Shown here piece by piece: positions 36,698 through 45,219 of a stretch of DNA of 64,000 nucleotides (its first letter is position 1; each line of letters opens with the position of its first letter). Under the pieces are notes generated by a model that was given only the letters and a program-made list of their open reading frames with translations, had not been told where the DNA came from and made no database searches. The position numbers were made by a program, and so were the translations under genes. Source of the DNA: M0108 sp963841065 (GTDB taxonomy: Bacteria; Pseudomonadota; Gammaproteobacteria; Chromatiales; Chromatiaceae); contig CAWJBI010000029.1 in the NCBI GenBank assembly GCA_963841065.1, forward strand, positions 17,756-81,755, in the 5' to 3' direction.

Positions 36698-38884
36698 TCA
36701 CCGCGACACGCGCAGGATGCGCATCACCCGTGGGACCTGCAGCAGGCGCCGCATGATGTGGGCCAGATGCGGGCGATCACGGACCGAGAGCAGAAAATCC
36801 AAACTGACGTTGTGGCCATCCTTTTCCCGCGACTGGACATTCTCGATGTTGGAACCCAGTTCGGCGATAGCGGCGGCCAAACTGGCCAGAACCCCGCGCT
36901 GGTTGCCAACATCGACCCGGATCTCCGTATAGAAATCCCCCGCCGGTTGACTGGACCATTCCAGGTCCAGCCACTGGTCTTTATGTTGTTGAAAATCGCC
37001 GAGGTTCCGACAACCCTGACGGTGCACCACGATCCCCTTGCCGGGGCTGAAGAGTCCGGAGATGGGGTCGCCCGGAATGGGCCGACAGCAGCGCCCATAA
37101 TTAACCACCATGCCCTCGGTGCCCTTGATGGCCAGGCGGCGCGCTTGTCTGGGCTCGGTATCGAGAGGCGCCTCGGCCACCTCCTCGCCCATGAGACGCC
37201 GCGCCACCAGTATCGGCAGCCGATTGCCCAGTCCCACCTCCGCCAGCAGGGTGGCCAAATCCGGCAGCTTGGCCCGCGCCAGATAGGCCGCCAGGCGGCC
37301 CTCCGGCAGCCGGTCCAGGTCCAACCCCTGCCCCGCCAGCTCGGCATTCAGCAGGCGCCGGCCCAGGGCCGCGGCCTCCTGGCGTTGCAGATTCTTCAGA
37401 TAGCCGCGGATGTTGGCGCGGGCCTTGCCAGTCACCACGAAATTCAGCCATCCGGGGTTCGGCATGGCTCGGGGCGCCGTGATGATCTCTACCGTCTGAC
37501 CGCTCCGCAAGGCGGTGCGGAGGGGGGCCATGCGGCGATCGATACGCGCCGCCACACAGCGGTTACCCAGACCGGAATGGATGGCATAGGCAAAATCCAC
37601 CACCGTGGCCCCGGCGGGCAGTACCTGGATGTCCCCGCGCGGGGTAAAGACATAGACCTCATCCGGGAAGAGATCGACCTTGACGTGCTCCAGAAACTCA
37701 ACCGAGTCGCCCGATCCCCGCTGCATCTCCAACAGGTTCCCCAGCCAATCCGCCGCAAGATTTTGGGGGCTGCCGCGCTTGGCACCGGATTTATACATCC
37801 AGTGCGCCGCAATGCCACTCTCGGCGAGGTGCTGCATGTCCAGGGTGCGAATCTGGATTTCGATGGGGATGCCCTGGGGGCCGAAAAGCTGGGTATGCAG
37901 GGACTGATAGCCATTATTCTTGGGGATGGCGATATAGTCCTTGAAGCGACCGGGCATGGGCTTGTACAGGTTATGCACCACACCCAGGACGCGATAGCAG
38001 GTATCGACCCGATCGACGACGACGCGAAAGCCAAAGACATCCACCACCTCATCGAAGGGGCGCTGCTTGTCGCGCATCTTGCAGTAAATACCGTAAAGGT
38101 GTTTCTGGCGGCCCACCACCTCCCCCTCGATACCCTCCTGCTCCAGGCGTTCGCGCAAGGCCTTCTCGACATCCCCCACCAGTGCCTTGCGCGATCCCCG
38201 TGCGCGGACGACCGCCCGTTTGAGCAGTAGGCGGCGCCAAGGCCAGCAATGGGCAAAGCCCAGTTCCTCTAGTTCCAGGGAAACCTTACGGATACCCAGC
38301 CGGTTGGCAATGGGCGCATAGATCTCCAGGGTCTCGCGCGAGATGCGGCGGCGCTTCTCCGGGGCCATGATCCCTAGGGTCCGCATGTTATGGAGCCGGT
38401 CGGCGAGCTTGATGAGGATGACCCGGATGTCCTTGGTCATCGCCAACAACATCTTTTGCAGATTTGCCGCCTGGGCCTCGGCCTTGGAACGAAAATCCAG
38501 TCGCGTCAGCTTGCTGACCCCATCCACCAGCTCGGCGATCTCCTCGTCGAAGAGGGCCGCCACCGTCTCCTTGGAGTGGCCCGTGTCCTCGATGACGTCG
38601 TGGAGAATGGCTGCCATCAGGCATTTATGATCCATGCGCATCTCGGCCAGGATGCGGGCCACGGCAAGGGGGTGCTGGATATAGGGCTCGCCAGACTTAC
38701 GTGTCTGGCCAGCATGAGCCTCGGCACCGAACTGGAAGGCGCGATAAACCTCGCGGATTTGCTCCGTGCTCAGGTAGGACTCCAGATAGATACAGAGGTC
38801 ACCGATCTGGAAGCGCGGCCTGTCAGGTGACTGCTCGGCGGGTGGGTTGGCGGCGGGCGCTTCAAGTCCCTGATTCATGGGCAT
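36698..38884 (-). CDS. spoT: Bifunctional (p)ppGpp synthetase/hydrolase SpoT
   Basis: A 728-residue RSH protein. The hydrolase motif is intact (LMAAILHDVIEDTG), unlike in the RelA at 31001-33250. The synthetase domain shows EVVDVFGFRVVVDRVDTCY and IPKNNGYQSLHTQLFG, then TGS (DEVYVFTPRGDIQVLPAGAT) and a C-terminal ACT domain ending PRVMRILRVSR. I start at MPMNQG (38882-38884, with an ATG two codons later as alternative) because upstream in-frame sequence overlaps rpoZ. The gmk-rpoZ-spoT order is the conserved gammaproteobacterial arrangement. Confidence 0.95.
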   Translation of the reverse strand: MPMNQGLEAPAANPPAEQSPDRPRFQIGDLCIYLESYLSTEQIREVYRAFQFGAEAHAGQTRKSGEPYIQHPLAVARILAEMRMDHKCLMAAILHDVIEDTGHSKETVAALFDEEIAELVDGVSKLTRLDFRSKAEAQAANLQKMLLAMTKDIRVILIKLADRLHNMRTLGIMAPEKRRRISRETLEIYAPIANRLGIRKVSLELEELGFAHCWPWRRLLLKRAVVRARGSRKALVGDVEKALRERLEQEGIEGEVVGRQKHLYGIYCKMRDKQRPFDEVVDVFGFRVVVDRVDTCYRVLGVVHNLYKPMPGRFKDYIAIPKNNGYQSLHTQLFGPQGIPIEIQIRTLDMQHLAESGIAAHWMYKSGAKRGSPQNLAADWLGNLLEMQRGSGDSVEFLEHVKVDLFPDEVYVFTPRGDIQVLPAGATVVDFAYAIHSGLGNRCVAARIDRRMAPLRTALRSGQTVEIITAPRAMPNPGWLNFVVTGKARANIRGYLKNLQRQEAAALGRRLLNAELAGQGLDLDRLPEGRLAAYLARAKLPDLATLLAEVGLGNRLPILVARRLMGEEVAEAPLDTEPRQARRLAIKGTEGMVVNYGRCCRPIPGDPISGLFSPGKGIVVHRQGCRNLGDFQQHKDQWLDLEWSSQPAGDFYTEIRVDVGNQRGVLASLAAAIAELGSNIENVQSREKDGHNVSLDFLLSVRDRPHLAHIMRRLLQVPRVMRILRVSR

Positions 38885-38951
38885 GGACCCAAGCGGCTGG
38901 CAGGAACGGCTGGCGCCGCACCCGAAATCCGATACCTGACTCGCCAGTGTC

Positions 38952-39245
38952 TCAGGAGTGTTCCTCGGTCCCCAACCCGACCGCCAGTTCCTCGGCGATC
39001 TGCATCTCCAGGGTCCGCTCGGCACGGCGTTGCTCGCGCTCCACCTCCACGGCGGCGACGGTCTCCTGGGTTAGGACGCCCTCGGCGATCTCCCGCAGGG
39101 CCACCACCGTGGGTTTATCGTTCGCCCAGGGGATCAGGGGTTCGACGCCATTGGCCAATTGCCGGGCTCGCTTGGTGGCAAAAAGTACCAGATCAAACCG
39201 GTTGTCCACATGATCGAGGCAGTCCTCGACAGTAATTCGCGCCAT
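38952..39245 (-). CDS. rpoZ: RNA polymerase omega subunit
   Basis: A 97-residue omega subunit: MARITVEDCLDHVDNRFDLV at the start, RARQLANG and KPTVVALREIAEGV in the middle, with an acidic, helical C-terminus. It stabilises the beta-prime subunit and is needed for ppGpp binding at site 1. It stands between gmk and spoT, as in most gammaproteobacteria. Confidence 0.95.
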   Translation of the reverse strand: MARITVEDCLDHVDNRFDLVLFATKRARQLANGVEPLIPWANDKPTVVALREIAEGVLTQETVAAVEVEREQRRAERTLEMQIAEELAVGLGTEEHS

Positions 39246-39369
39246 GAGTCTTGTTGCTCCATTTACATCGTAGGTGGCTCAGATTACCAAAACCCCGCCC
39301 GGAAGGCGAAGGGCCACATGATTTCTTTCCCAATTTGCCACACCAGACCCGGGAGGCGCGGCCCCGCCA

Positions 39370-39987
39370 TCACCCGGTCAGCAGGGCCTCGATCACGCCA
39401 CGACCGAGCCCAGCGCCATGGGCCAGGCGCAATCGCTCCGCCCGCGCCAGACAGACCAGATCGGCAAGGGCCTGATCGAAATCGTCATTCACGACCAGAT
39501 AATCGTATTCGTCAAAATGGGACATCTCGTCGCGCGCCTGCCGCATGCGCCCGGCGATGATCTCCTCGCTATCTTGGCCTCGCCCCCGCAACCGCTCCGC
39601 TAGTACGGGCGCGGAGGGCGGCAGTATGAAGATGGAAACAGCGCCAGGGAAACGCTCGCGCACTTGGCGGGCCCCTTGCCAGTCGATTTCCAGTAGCAAA
39701 TCCTGACCCGCGACCAGGGCCTCGCGGACCTTGGACTCCGCAGTGCCATAGCGATTGCCGAAGACATGGGCGTGTTCCAGGAAGGCGCCCGCGGCGATCA
39801 TGGCCAGAAAGCACCCCTCATCAATAAAATGATAGTGGACGCCATCCACCTCGCCTGGCCGAGGCGGACGGGTCGTGTAGGAAATGGCCAGCCCAATGGC
39901 GGATTCACGTTCCAGCAGGGCCTTGACCAGACTGGTCTTGCCCGCGCCGGAGGGCGCCGATACGATAAAAAGGATGCCTTCGCTCAT
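39370..39987 (-). CDS. gmk: Guanylate kinase
   Basis: A 205-residue nucleoside monophosphate kinase. The P-loop SAPSGAGKTSL is at residues 10-20, followed by SYTTRPPRPGEVDGVHYHF (GMP-binding) and LLLEIDWQGARQV. It phosphorylates GMP to GDP, feeding GTP and hence ppGpp synthesis. First gene of gmk-rpoZ-spoT. The 124-base gap to rpoZ could contain an internal promoter. Confidence 0.96.
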   Translation of the reverse strand: MSEGILFIVSAPSGAGKTSLVKALLERESAIGLAISYTTRPPRPGEVDGVHYHFIDEGCFLAMIAAGAFLEHAHVFGNRYGTAESKVREALVAGQDLLLEIDWQGARQVRERFPGAVSIFILPPSAPVLAERLRGRGQDSEEIIAGRMRQARDEMSHFDEYDYLVVNDDFDQALADLVCLARAERLRLAHGAGLGRGVIEALLTG

Positions 39988-40145
39988 GAAACCAGCGCCT
40001 GGGGGGTTGGCAAAAAGGGAGTTGTGAGGACCCGAGGGGGGTGGGAACCATTCGGCAATTCCGACATTCCCGGCAAATTAGACCACAAGCGCCCGGCGCG
40101 AGCGAGATCGGACCGCGCGGCGAGCCCAACCCGGAATCACCCCAG

Positions 40146-40634
40146 ATGCTGACCTGCGCCGACCTGTCCCCCACCCTGCTACCCGCACTGCTCGCTCGCT
40201 TTGGTCTTACCCTCGCCTGGGTCGCCCCGGGAGAGCCGATCCCGGGCAGCTATTGGGGCGAATCGGAGGCCGGCCTGGTCGGAAACCACTTGTATATCCG
40301 CCCCGACACCCCGGTCCACTCGGCTTTGCATGAAGCCTGCCACTGGATCTGCATGGACCAGGCCCGCCGGGCGACCCTGCACACGGACGCCGGCGGCGAG
40401 GTGGCGGAAGAGAACGGTGTTTGCTATCTACAGATCCTTCTCGCCGACGAACTGCCCGGCCTTGGCCACGAGCACATCTTCCGTGACATGGACGACTGGG
40501 GCTACAGCTTTCGCCTCGGCAGCGCTCGCATCTGGTTCGAGGAGGACGCCGAGGATGCCCGCCAATGGCTGCTTGACCAGGGCCTGATCGACACCATCAA
40601 CCGCCCCACCTGGACCCTTGGGTCGAAAAAATGA
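40146..40634 (+). CDS. Hypothetical protein with HEACH zinc-ligand-like motif
   Basis: A 162-residue soluble protein. The central segment SALHEACHWICMDQARR resembles a compact zincin-type helix (H-E-x-x-H), so a metal-binding or peptidase activity is possible but not established. The remainder is acidic and has GHEHIFRDMDDWGYSFRLG. I start at the ATG at 40146; an in-frame extension to 40041 reads through intergenic sequence and has no better ribosome-binding site. It is divergent from gmk and is followed 68 bases later by a secreted Hsp20-like protein. Confidence 0.65.
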   Translation: MLTCADLSPTLLPALLARFGLTLAWVAPGEPIPGSYWGESEAGLVGNHLYIRPDTPVHSALHEACHWICMDQARRATLHTDAGGEVAEENGVCYLQILLADELPGLGHEHIFRDMDDWGYSFRLGSARIWFEEDAEDARQWLLDQGLIDTINRPTWTLGSKK

Positions 40635-40702
40635 CCGCTTTAAAGGCCCCACCCTGCCCTATAATCCCACCCCAGTGCTTACTAACCATGGGAGTTTTTG
40701 CC

Positions 40703-41362
40703 ATGACCAAGATCCGCAACCCGCTCGCCCTCCTCGCCGGCCTGGCCTTGATGGCTCCGGCCCTGGCCCTGGCCTGGCCGTCCTCTTATTACGGCTCCAG
40801 CCCCCAGGCCCAGGCTCGGGATGGCGCAATGCCGGCACCGATGGCGGCCGCTAACCCACCATCCAACCCCGCCCCCGCCTATCCCAACGGCCCCATGGAT
40901 CCCCATGCCCAGGCCATGCCCTACCCAGGTCCCGGCATGAATTCCTACGGCAACCCCTATGGACCGGGATTTGGCCCTGGCTTTGGCTTCCAGCCCCCCG
41001 TCATACCCGACTTCCCGGCCCCGCCTGCCTTGTCCCGGCCCAATCGATCCGGTCCCTTGCGCTTCAACCAGACCCTCACCGAGGAGGGCTATATTCTCGA
41101 AATCCCCCTCGACGGCATGAAGGCCGAGGAGATCCGGGTGGATATCGACGGCCGCTCAATCCGCCTCTCCCGCGATACCTCCACCCAAAAGACTCGCGAG
41201 GAGACGTTTGACGATGACCGGGGCTACCTGCGCAGTTATAGCTTCTCCAGTGGTCGCTCCAGCCGCCGGCTGCCCCTACCCCAGGACGCCGACGGCGGCG
41301 CCATGCGGCGCGAGGACAGCTCCGAAAAAGTCCGCATCATCATCCCCCGTCGCCAAGGCTGA
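40703..41362 (+). CDS. Secreted protein with alpha-crystallin (Hsp20)-like domain
   Basis: A 219-residue protein with a signal peptide (IRNPLALLAGLALMAPALA, cleavage near residue 22), a proline/glycine/asparagine-rich linker (about 30-115), then an Hsp20-like beta-sandwich (RFNQTLTEEGYILEIPLDGM and EIRVDIDGRSIRLS), ending in an IIIPRRQG tail reminiscent of the I-x-I motif. A GGGAG ribosome-binding site precedes the ATG. Inferred to be a periplasmic small heat-shock-like protein. It is followed 16 bases later by an NTF2-like protein gene. Confidence 0.7.
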   Translation: MTKIRNPLALLAGLALMAPALALAWPSSYYGSSPQAQARDGAMPAPMAAANPPSNPAPAYPNGPMDPHAQAMPYPGPGMNSYGNPYGPGFGPGFGFQPPVIPDFPAPPALSRPNRSGPLRFNQTLTEEGYILEIPLDGMKAEEIRVDIDGRSIRLSRDTSTQKTREETFDDDRGYLRSYSFSSGRSSRRLPLPQDADGGAMRREDSSEKVRIIIPRRQG

Positions 41363-41378
41363 TCCGGAACCCAGCGCC

Positions 41379-41813
41379 ATGCCCGAGACCTACGCCAATC
41401 CCCAGGACGCGGAAGACGCCTTCTATGACGCCATTGACGAGCGGGACTCCGAACGCCTGCGCGAAGTCTGGGAGGACTCACCGGACATTGCCTGCCTGCT
41501 CCCCATGCAGCCCCTACTGCACGGCAAACAGGTGCTTGAAGCTTGGACGCCCCTTTTCGGGGGCGATTTCCACCTCGACATCCAGGTGCGGCACGTCCGC
41601 TGGCTGGAGACCGGCGACCTGGCCATTCACTATCTGGAGGAACAGATCGCCGTCCCCGGCCGGCCACCTCAGCCGCCGGTTCTCGCCACCAACATTTACC
41701 GCCGGGGCGCCGACGGCTGGCGCATGATCCTGCACCAGAACTCCCCATCGCCACCACTGCCGAGTCCCGCCCCTGGCATGTCGCCTGACAGGGTCCCCGG
41801 CCCCTCGGGCTAA
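41379..41813 (+). CDS. NTF2-like/SnoaL-family (DUF4440-type) protein
   Basis: A 144-residue protein with the cone-shaped NTF2 pattern: AEDAFYDAIDERDSERLREV, then CLLPMQPLLHGKQVLEAWTPLF, strands with VRHVRWLETGDLAIHY, and RRGADGWRMILHQNSP. No catalytic residues can be assigned. The stop codon TAA overlaps the ATG of mtaB by one base, so the two are translationally coupled. The ATG at 41379 lies 16 bases past the previous gene. Confidence 0.8.
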   Translation: MPETYANPQDAEDAFYDAIDERDSERLREVWEDSPDIACLLPMQPLLHGKQVLEAWTPLFGGDFHLDIQVRHVRWLETGDLAIHYLEEQIAVPGRPPQPPVLATNIYRRGADGWRMILHQNSPSPPLPSPAPGMSPDRVPGPSG

Positions 41814-43180
41814 TGCGCGTCAACCTGCAGGCCCTCGGCTGTCGGCTCAACGAAGCGGAACTGGAGACCTGGGCACGCCAGTTCCAACAACTCGGCCACC
41901 AGGTCACCCCCGACGAGACGGGGGCCGACCTGGTCGTGGTCAACACCTGCGCCGTCACCCAGGAGGCGGTACGCAAGTCCCGCAAACTCCTGCGCCGCGC
42001 CCAGCGCGGTAACCCCCGCGCCAAGCTGGTCGTCAGCGGCTGCCTGGCCACCCTGGAGACCCAGACCCTGGCACTGGAGGCCGGTATTGACCTGGTGATC
42101 CCCAACGCGGACAAGAACCGCCTGGTGGCGATCGCCACCGCCGAACTCGATCTGCCCGCCATGCCCCCCACCGCCATGGCGGCCGAGGCCAATCCCCTCT
42201 TCGCCCGCGGCCGCCAGCGCGCCTTCATCAAGGTCCAGGACGGCTGCCGCTATCGCTGCGCCTTCTGCATCGTCACCCTGGCGCGGGGCGAGGAACGCAG
42301 CCGCCCCATCCCGGAGGTGGTTGACGAGATCAACCGCGCCGCGGCGGCGGGCGTGCGCGAGGCCGTGCTCGCGGGCGTCCACCTCGGGGGCTGGGGCAAC
42401 GACCTGGGACTGGACCTGGACGACCTGATCGGCGCCGTCCTTGCCGAGACCGACATGCCGCGCCTACGCCTCGGCTCCCTGGAGCCCTGGGAACTGCCCG
42501 ACGGCCTCTGGGACCTCTTCGCCAATCCCCGCCTCATGCCCCACCTGCACCTGCCCCTGCAAAGCGGGGCCGACAGCGTCCTGCGGCGTATGGCCCGTCG
42601 CTGCCGGACGGAGGAATTCGCCCGCCTCGCCAGCGAGGCGCGCGCCCGCGTCCCCGACATCCACCTGACCACCGACATCATCGCCGGCTTCCCCGGCGAG
42701 ACCGACGCCGAGTGGCGCCAGACCCTGGCCTTCGTCGCCGCCATCGGCTTTGGCCAGGTCCACATCTTTGCCTACTCCCCTCGCCCCGGTACCAAGGCCG
42801 CCAGCCTGCCCGATCAGGTCCCCGCGGAGGTCAAAAAGGAACGCAGCCGGGAGATGCACGAGCTGGCGCGGCGCATGAAGGCCGATACCTTCGCCCACTA
42901 CCTGGGCCACCAGACCACCATCCTGCTGGAAGGCCGCCAGGGCAGCGACCCAGACGGCGACCGGTACGGCTACACCCCCCATTATTTGCCCGTGCGCCTG
43001 CCCTCAAGCAAGGGGCAAGACCTCACCAACCAGTTGCTGCGGGTCGAACTGACCGCCATCCACCCGGACGGAGACAGCCTGATCGCGACCTTAGCCCCCC
43101 AGACCCACCCACTGCCAGACCACGAAGACGCCGGCGCGAGCCCGGCCATGGGGACACTGGTGGGCCCAGCCCCGGCATGA
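41813..43180 (+). CDS. mtaB: tRNA (N6-L-threonylcarbamoyladenosine(37)-C2)-methylthiotransferase
   Basis: A 455-residue methylthiotransferase of the MtaB type. The N-terminal UPF0004 domain has LQALGCRLNEAELE, VVVNTCAVTQEAVRKSR and VVSGCLATLE, with three cysteines binding the auxiliary cluster; the radical SAM motif is CRYRCAFCIV. The later LHLPLQSGADSVLRRM and DIIAGFPGETDAEW are family-typical, and a TRAM-like domain follows. It converts t6A to ms2t6A at tRNA position 37. The stop codon overlaps the next gene's start (ATGA at 43177-43180). Conceivably a RimO/MiaB relative, but the N-terminus favours MtaB. Confidence 0.88.
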   Translation: MRVNLQALGCRLNEAELETWARQFQQLGHQVTPDETGADLVVVNTCAVTQEAVRKSRKLLRRAQRGNPRAKLVVSGCLATLETQTLALEAGIDLVIPNADKNRLVAIATAELDLPAMPPTAMAAEANPLFARGRQRAFIKVQDGCRYRCAFCIVTLARGEERSRPIPEVVDEINRAAAAGVREAVLAGVHLGGWGNDLGLDLDDLIGAVLAETDMPRLRLGSLEPWELPDGLWDLFANPRLMPHLHLPLQSGADSVLRRMARRCRTEEFARLASEARARVPDIHLTTDIIAGFPGETDAEWRQTLAFVAAIGFGQVHIFAYSPRPGTKAASLPDQVPAEVKKERSREMHELARRMKADTFAHYLGHQTTILLEGRQGSDPDGDRYGYTPHYLPVRLPSSKGQDLTNQLLRVELTAIHPDGDSLIATLAPQTHPLPDHEDAGASPAMGTLVGPAPA

Positions 43181-44277
43181 ACAGCACCGATCTCTGCGGG
43201 ACGGCCGCCAGGATCGCCCAACGCTTCACCATTGCCAGCGGCGGCCCCTTGGCGATCGAGCCTCTGGGACGGGGGCTGATTAATGATAGTTTTCGGGTGA
43301 CCGCCGGGGCCGACCGGTGGGTATTGCAACGCATCAATGGCCAGGTCTTTCCGGACCCCGAGGGGATCATGGCCAACCTGTCCCGCCTCGGGGCGCATCT
43401 GGCCCGCCAGGGGGTGGTGGATCTGACCTGGCCGGAACTGGCGCGCACGACGGAGGGCGCGACCTGGACGCGGGACGAGGCCGGCGCCGTCTGGCGCCTG
43501 ATGAGTTTCATCCCGGGCCAGCCCCTGGAACGGATCGAGAGCGACCCCCAAGCGGCAGAGGTGGGGCGCCTGCTGGGGTCCTTTCATCGGGCGGTGGCGG
43601 ACCTCGACCCCGCAAGCCTGGAGGTGACCTTGCCAGGCTTCCATGTGACGCCGGGCTATCTGGAGCCCTTCGACCGGGCGTCACGGGAGGCGGTCGCGGC
43701 GCCCCAGCTGGGGCTCGACGAGGCGCTGGCCTTCGTGGCGGCGCGGCGGACGGGCCTGGACCTGCTGGAGAAGGCGCGGGCAGCAGGCCAGATCCCGGAG
43801 CGGCTGGTCCATGGCGACCCCAAGCTGGACAACCTGCTGTTCGACGCCGAGGGCCGGCGGGCCCTGGCCTTGATCGATCTGGATACGGTGCAGCCGGGCC
43901 TGACACTGCACGATATCGGCGATTGCCTGCGCTCCTGCTGTAACCGGCAGGGTGAGTCCGCCCGCGAGTCGCGCGTGGGCTTTGACCTCGAGGTTTGCCG
44001 CCCCCTGCTGCGGGCCTATGCGGACCAGACCCAAGGGCTGCTGGTCCCGGCGGAGGTGGCGCTCCTCTTTGACGCCATCCGGCTGATTCCCTTCGAGCTG
44101 GGGCTGCGGTTTCTGACCGACCATCTGCAAGGCAACCCCTGGTTTCGCGTCTCCGCACCCGGCCAGAATCTCGCCAAGGCGCGGATTCAATTCGCGCTGG
44201 TGGCGGACATCGAGCGCAAGGAGCGGGAGATCCAGGCCATCATCGCGGCCTGTTTTGGTGGATTCGAGGGCTATTGA
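43177..44277 (+). CDS. Aminoglycoside-phosphotransferase-fold small-molecule kinase
   Basis: A 366-residue kinase-like protein. ATP-site features include LGRGLINDSFRVTAGADRWVLQRIN near the start; the catalytic loop is LVHGDPKLDNLLFD and the metal-binding segment LALIDLDTVQPGL. The family includes homoserine, choline and hydroxylysine kinases and N-acetylhexosamine kinases; this subgroup often resembles the latter. The substrate cannot be named. ATGA overlap with mtaB indicates coupling. Codon use is GC-rich and normal for the window. Confidence 0.8.
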   Translation: MNSTDLCGTAARIAQRFTIASGGPLAIEPLGRGLINDSFRVTAGADRWVLQRINGQVFPDPEGIMANLSRLGAHLARQGVVDLTWPELARTTEGATWTRDEAGAVWRLMSFIPGQPLERIESDPQAAEVGRLLGSFHRAVADLDPASLEVTLPGFHVTPGYLEPFDRASREAVAAPQLGLDEALAFVAARRTGLDLLEKARAAGQIPERLVHGDPKLDNLLFDAEGRRALALIDLDTVQPGLTLHDIGDCLRSCCNRQGESARESRVGFDLEVCRPLLRAYADQTQGLLVPAEVALLFDAIRLIPFELGLRFLTDHLQGNPWFRVSAPGQNLAKARIQFALVADIERKEREIQAIIAACFGGFEGY

Positions 44278-44444
44278 GTCTTATCCCTACATCCCGCCCC
44301 GCTCTTGCGGTAAGATCACATCCACTTTTAGCGCCGGCCCGGTGGCGGGCGCGGCCGGTCAATGACTGGGGCGCCATTGCCCGAGGCGGGCCGGTTCGGG
44401 ATAGCGAGTAACGTCCGTCTCTCGGGACGGCAGTGGAGGACATC

Positions 44445-44723
44445 ATGGGCTTGGGTGGCATCAGCATCTGGCAGCTTCTCATCATTCTGGTGATCGTGCT
44501 GCTGCTCTTTGGGACCAAGCGTCTCAAGAGCATAGGTTCGGATTTGGGTAACGCCGTCAAGGGCTTCAGGTCCGCCATGAGCGATCCGGACAAGGAAGCG
44601 GAGGAGGAGGCCAAGCGACTGGAGGAGCCCCCCGCGGCCACCCGGACGGCAACGCCGGACCCGGCCACGCGGACGGCGACGCCGGACCCAGCGGCCAAGG
44701 TCGAAGGCAGGGACAAGGTCTGA
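44445..44723 (+). CDS. tatA: Sec-independent translocase subunit TatA
   Basis: A 92-residue TatA. One transmembrane helix (SIWQLLIILVIVLLLFGTKR), hinge and an amphipathic helix (LGNAVKGFRSAM), then an acidic tail that contains a tandem repeat ATRTATPDP (two copies). The ATG at 44445 after GTGGAGGAC is preferred over an upstream GTG at 44433. First gene of tatABC; the 167 bases upstream probably hold the promoter. TatA forms the pore for folded Tat substrates. Confidence 0.94.
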   Translation: MGLGGISIWQLLIILVIVLLLFGTKRLKSIGSDLGNAVKGFRSAMSDPDKEAEEEAKRLEEPPAATRTATPDPATRTATPDPAAKVEGRDKV

Positions 44724-44756
44724 AGCCCGATTTAAGACCGGGGCCGGGGCGGGATC

Positions 44757-45071
44757 ATGTTTGACATCGGCTTTTTGGAATTGGTGCTGGTAGGCGTGGT
44801 CGCCCTCCTGGTGGTGGGGCCTGAGCGCCTGCCCAAGCTGGCGCGGACCGCCGGGCTCTGGATGGGGCGGGCACGGCGGACCCTCGCGACGGTAAAGGCG
44901 GAGATCGACAGCGAACTCAAGGCGGAGGAGCTCAAGGAGATCCTGGCCAAGCAGGCACGGGAGAATCCGCTGGAGACCCTCATCGAGATGCCCAGCAGCA
45001 AGCCGTCGGCACCCTCGCCCTCCTCGCCCCAGAACCCAGCGGCGCCCAGCAAGCCGGATTCCACCACCTAG
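44757..45071 (+). CDS. tatB: Sec-independent translocase subunit TatB
   Basis: A 104-residue TatB: N-terminal MFDIGFLELVLVGVVALLVV transmembrane helix, the GPERLPKLAR hinge typical of TatB, and a long amphipathic helix, followed by a Pro/Ser-rich tail. It forms the twin-arginine signal receptor with TatC. Located 33 bases after tatA. Confidence 0.94.
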   Translation: MFDIGFLELVLVGVVALLVVGPERLPKLARTAGLWMGRARRTLATVKAEIDSELKAEELKEILAKQARENPLETLIEMPSSKPSAPSPSSPQNPAAPSKPDSTT

Positions 45072-45219
45072 GGACAGGCACCAGCCTCACCCCAGGGGTT
45101 GGATCGCCCCGGTGGTTGCCCCCTGCCCGCCGGCCTAGCCTCGGCGCCGCGGCCCATGCCGAGGCGCCCCGCCCGGCCATGACTTTCTGACTACCACTCA
45201 TTCGGATGTAACGACCGCG

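Noticed and set aside
40041..40145. N-terminal extension of the HEACH protein
   Set aside because: The 35 extra residues translate the gmk upstream region and have no homologous pattern; the ATG at 40146 is more plausible.
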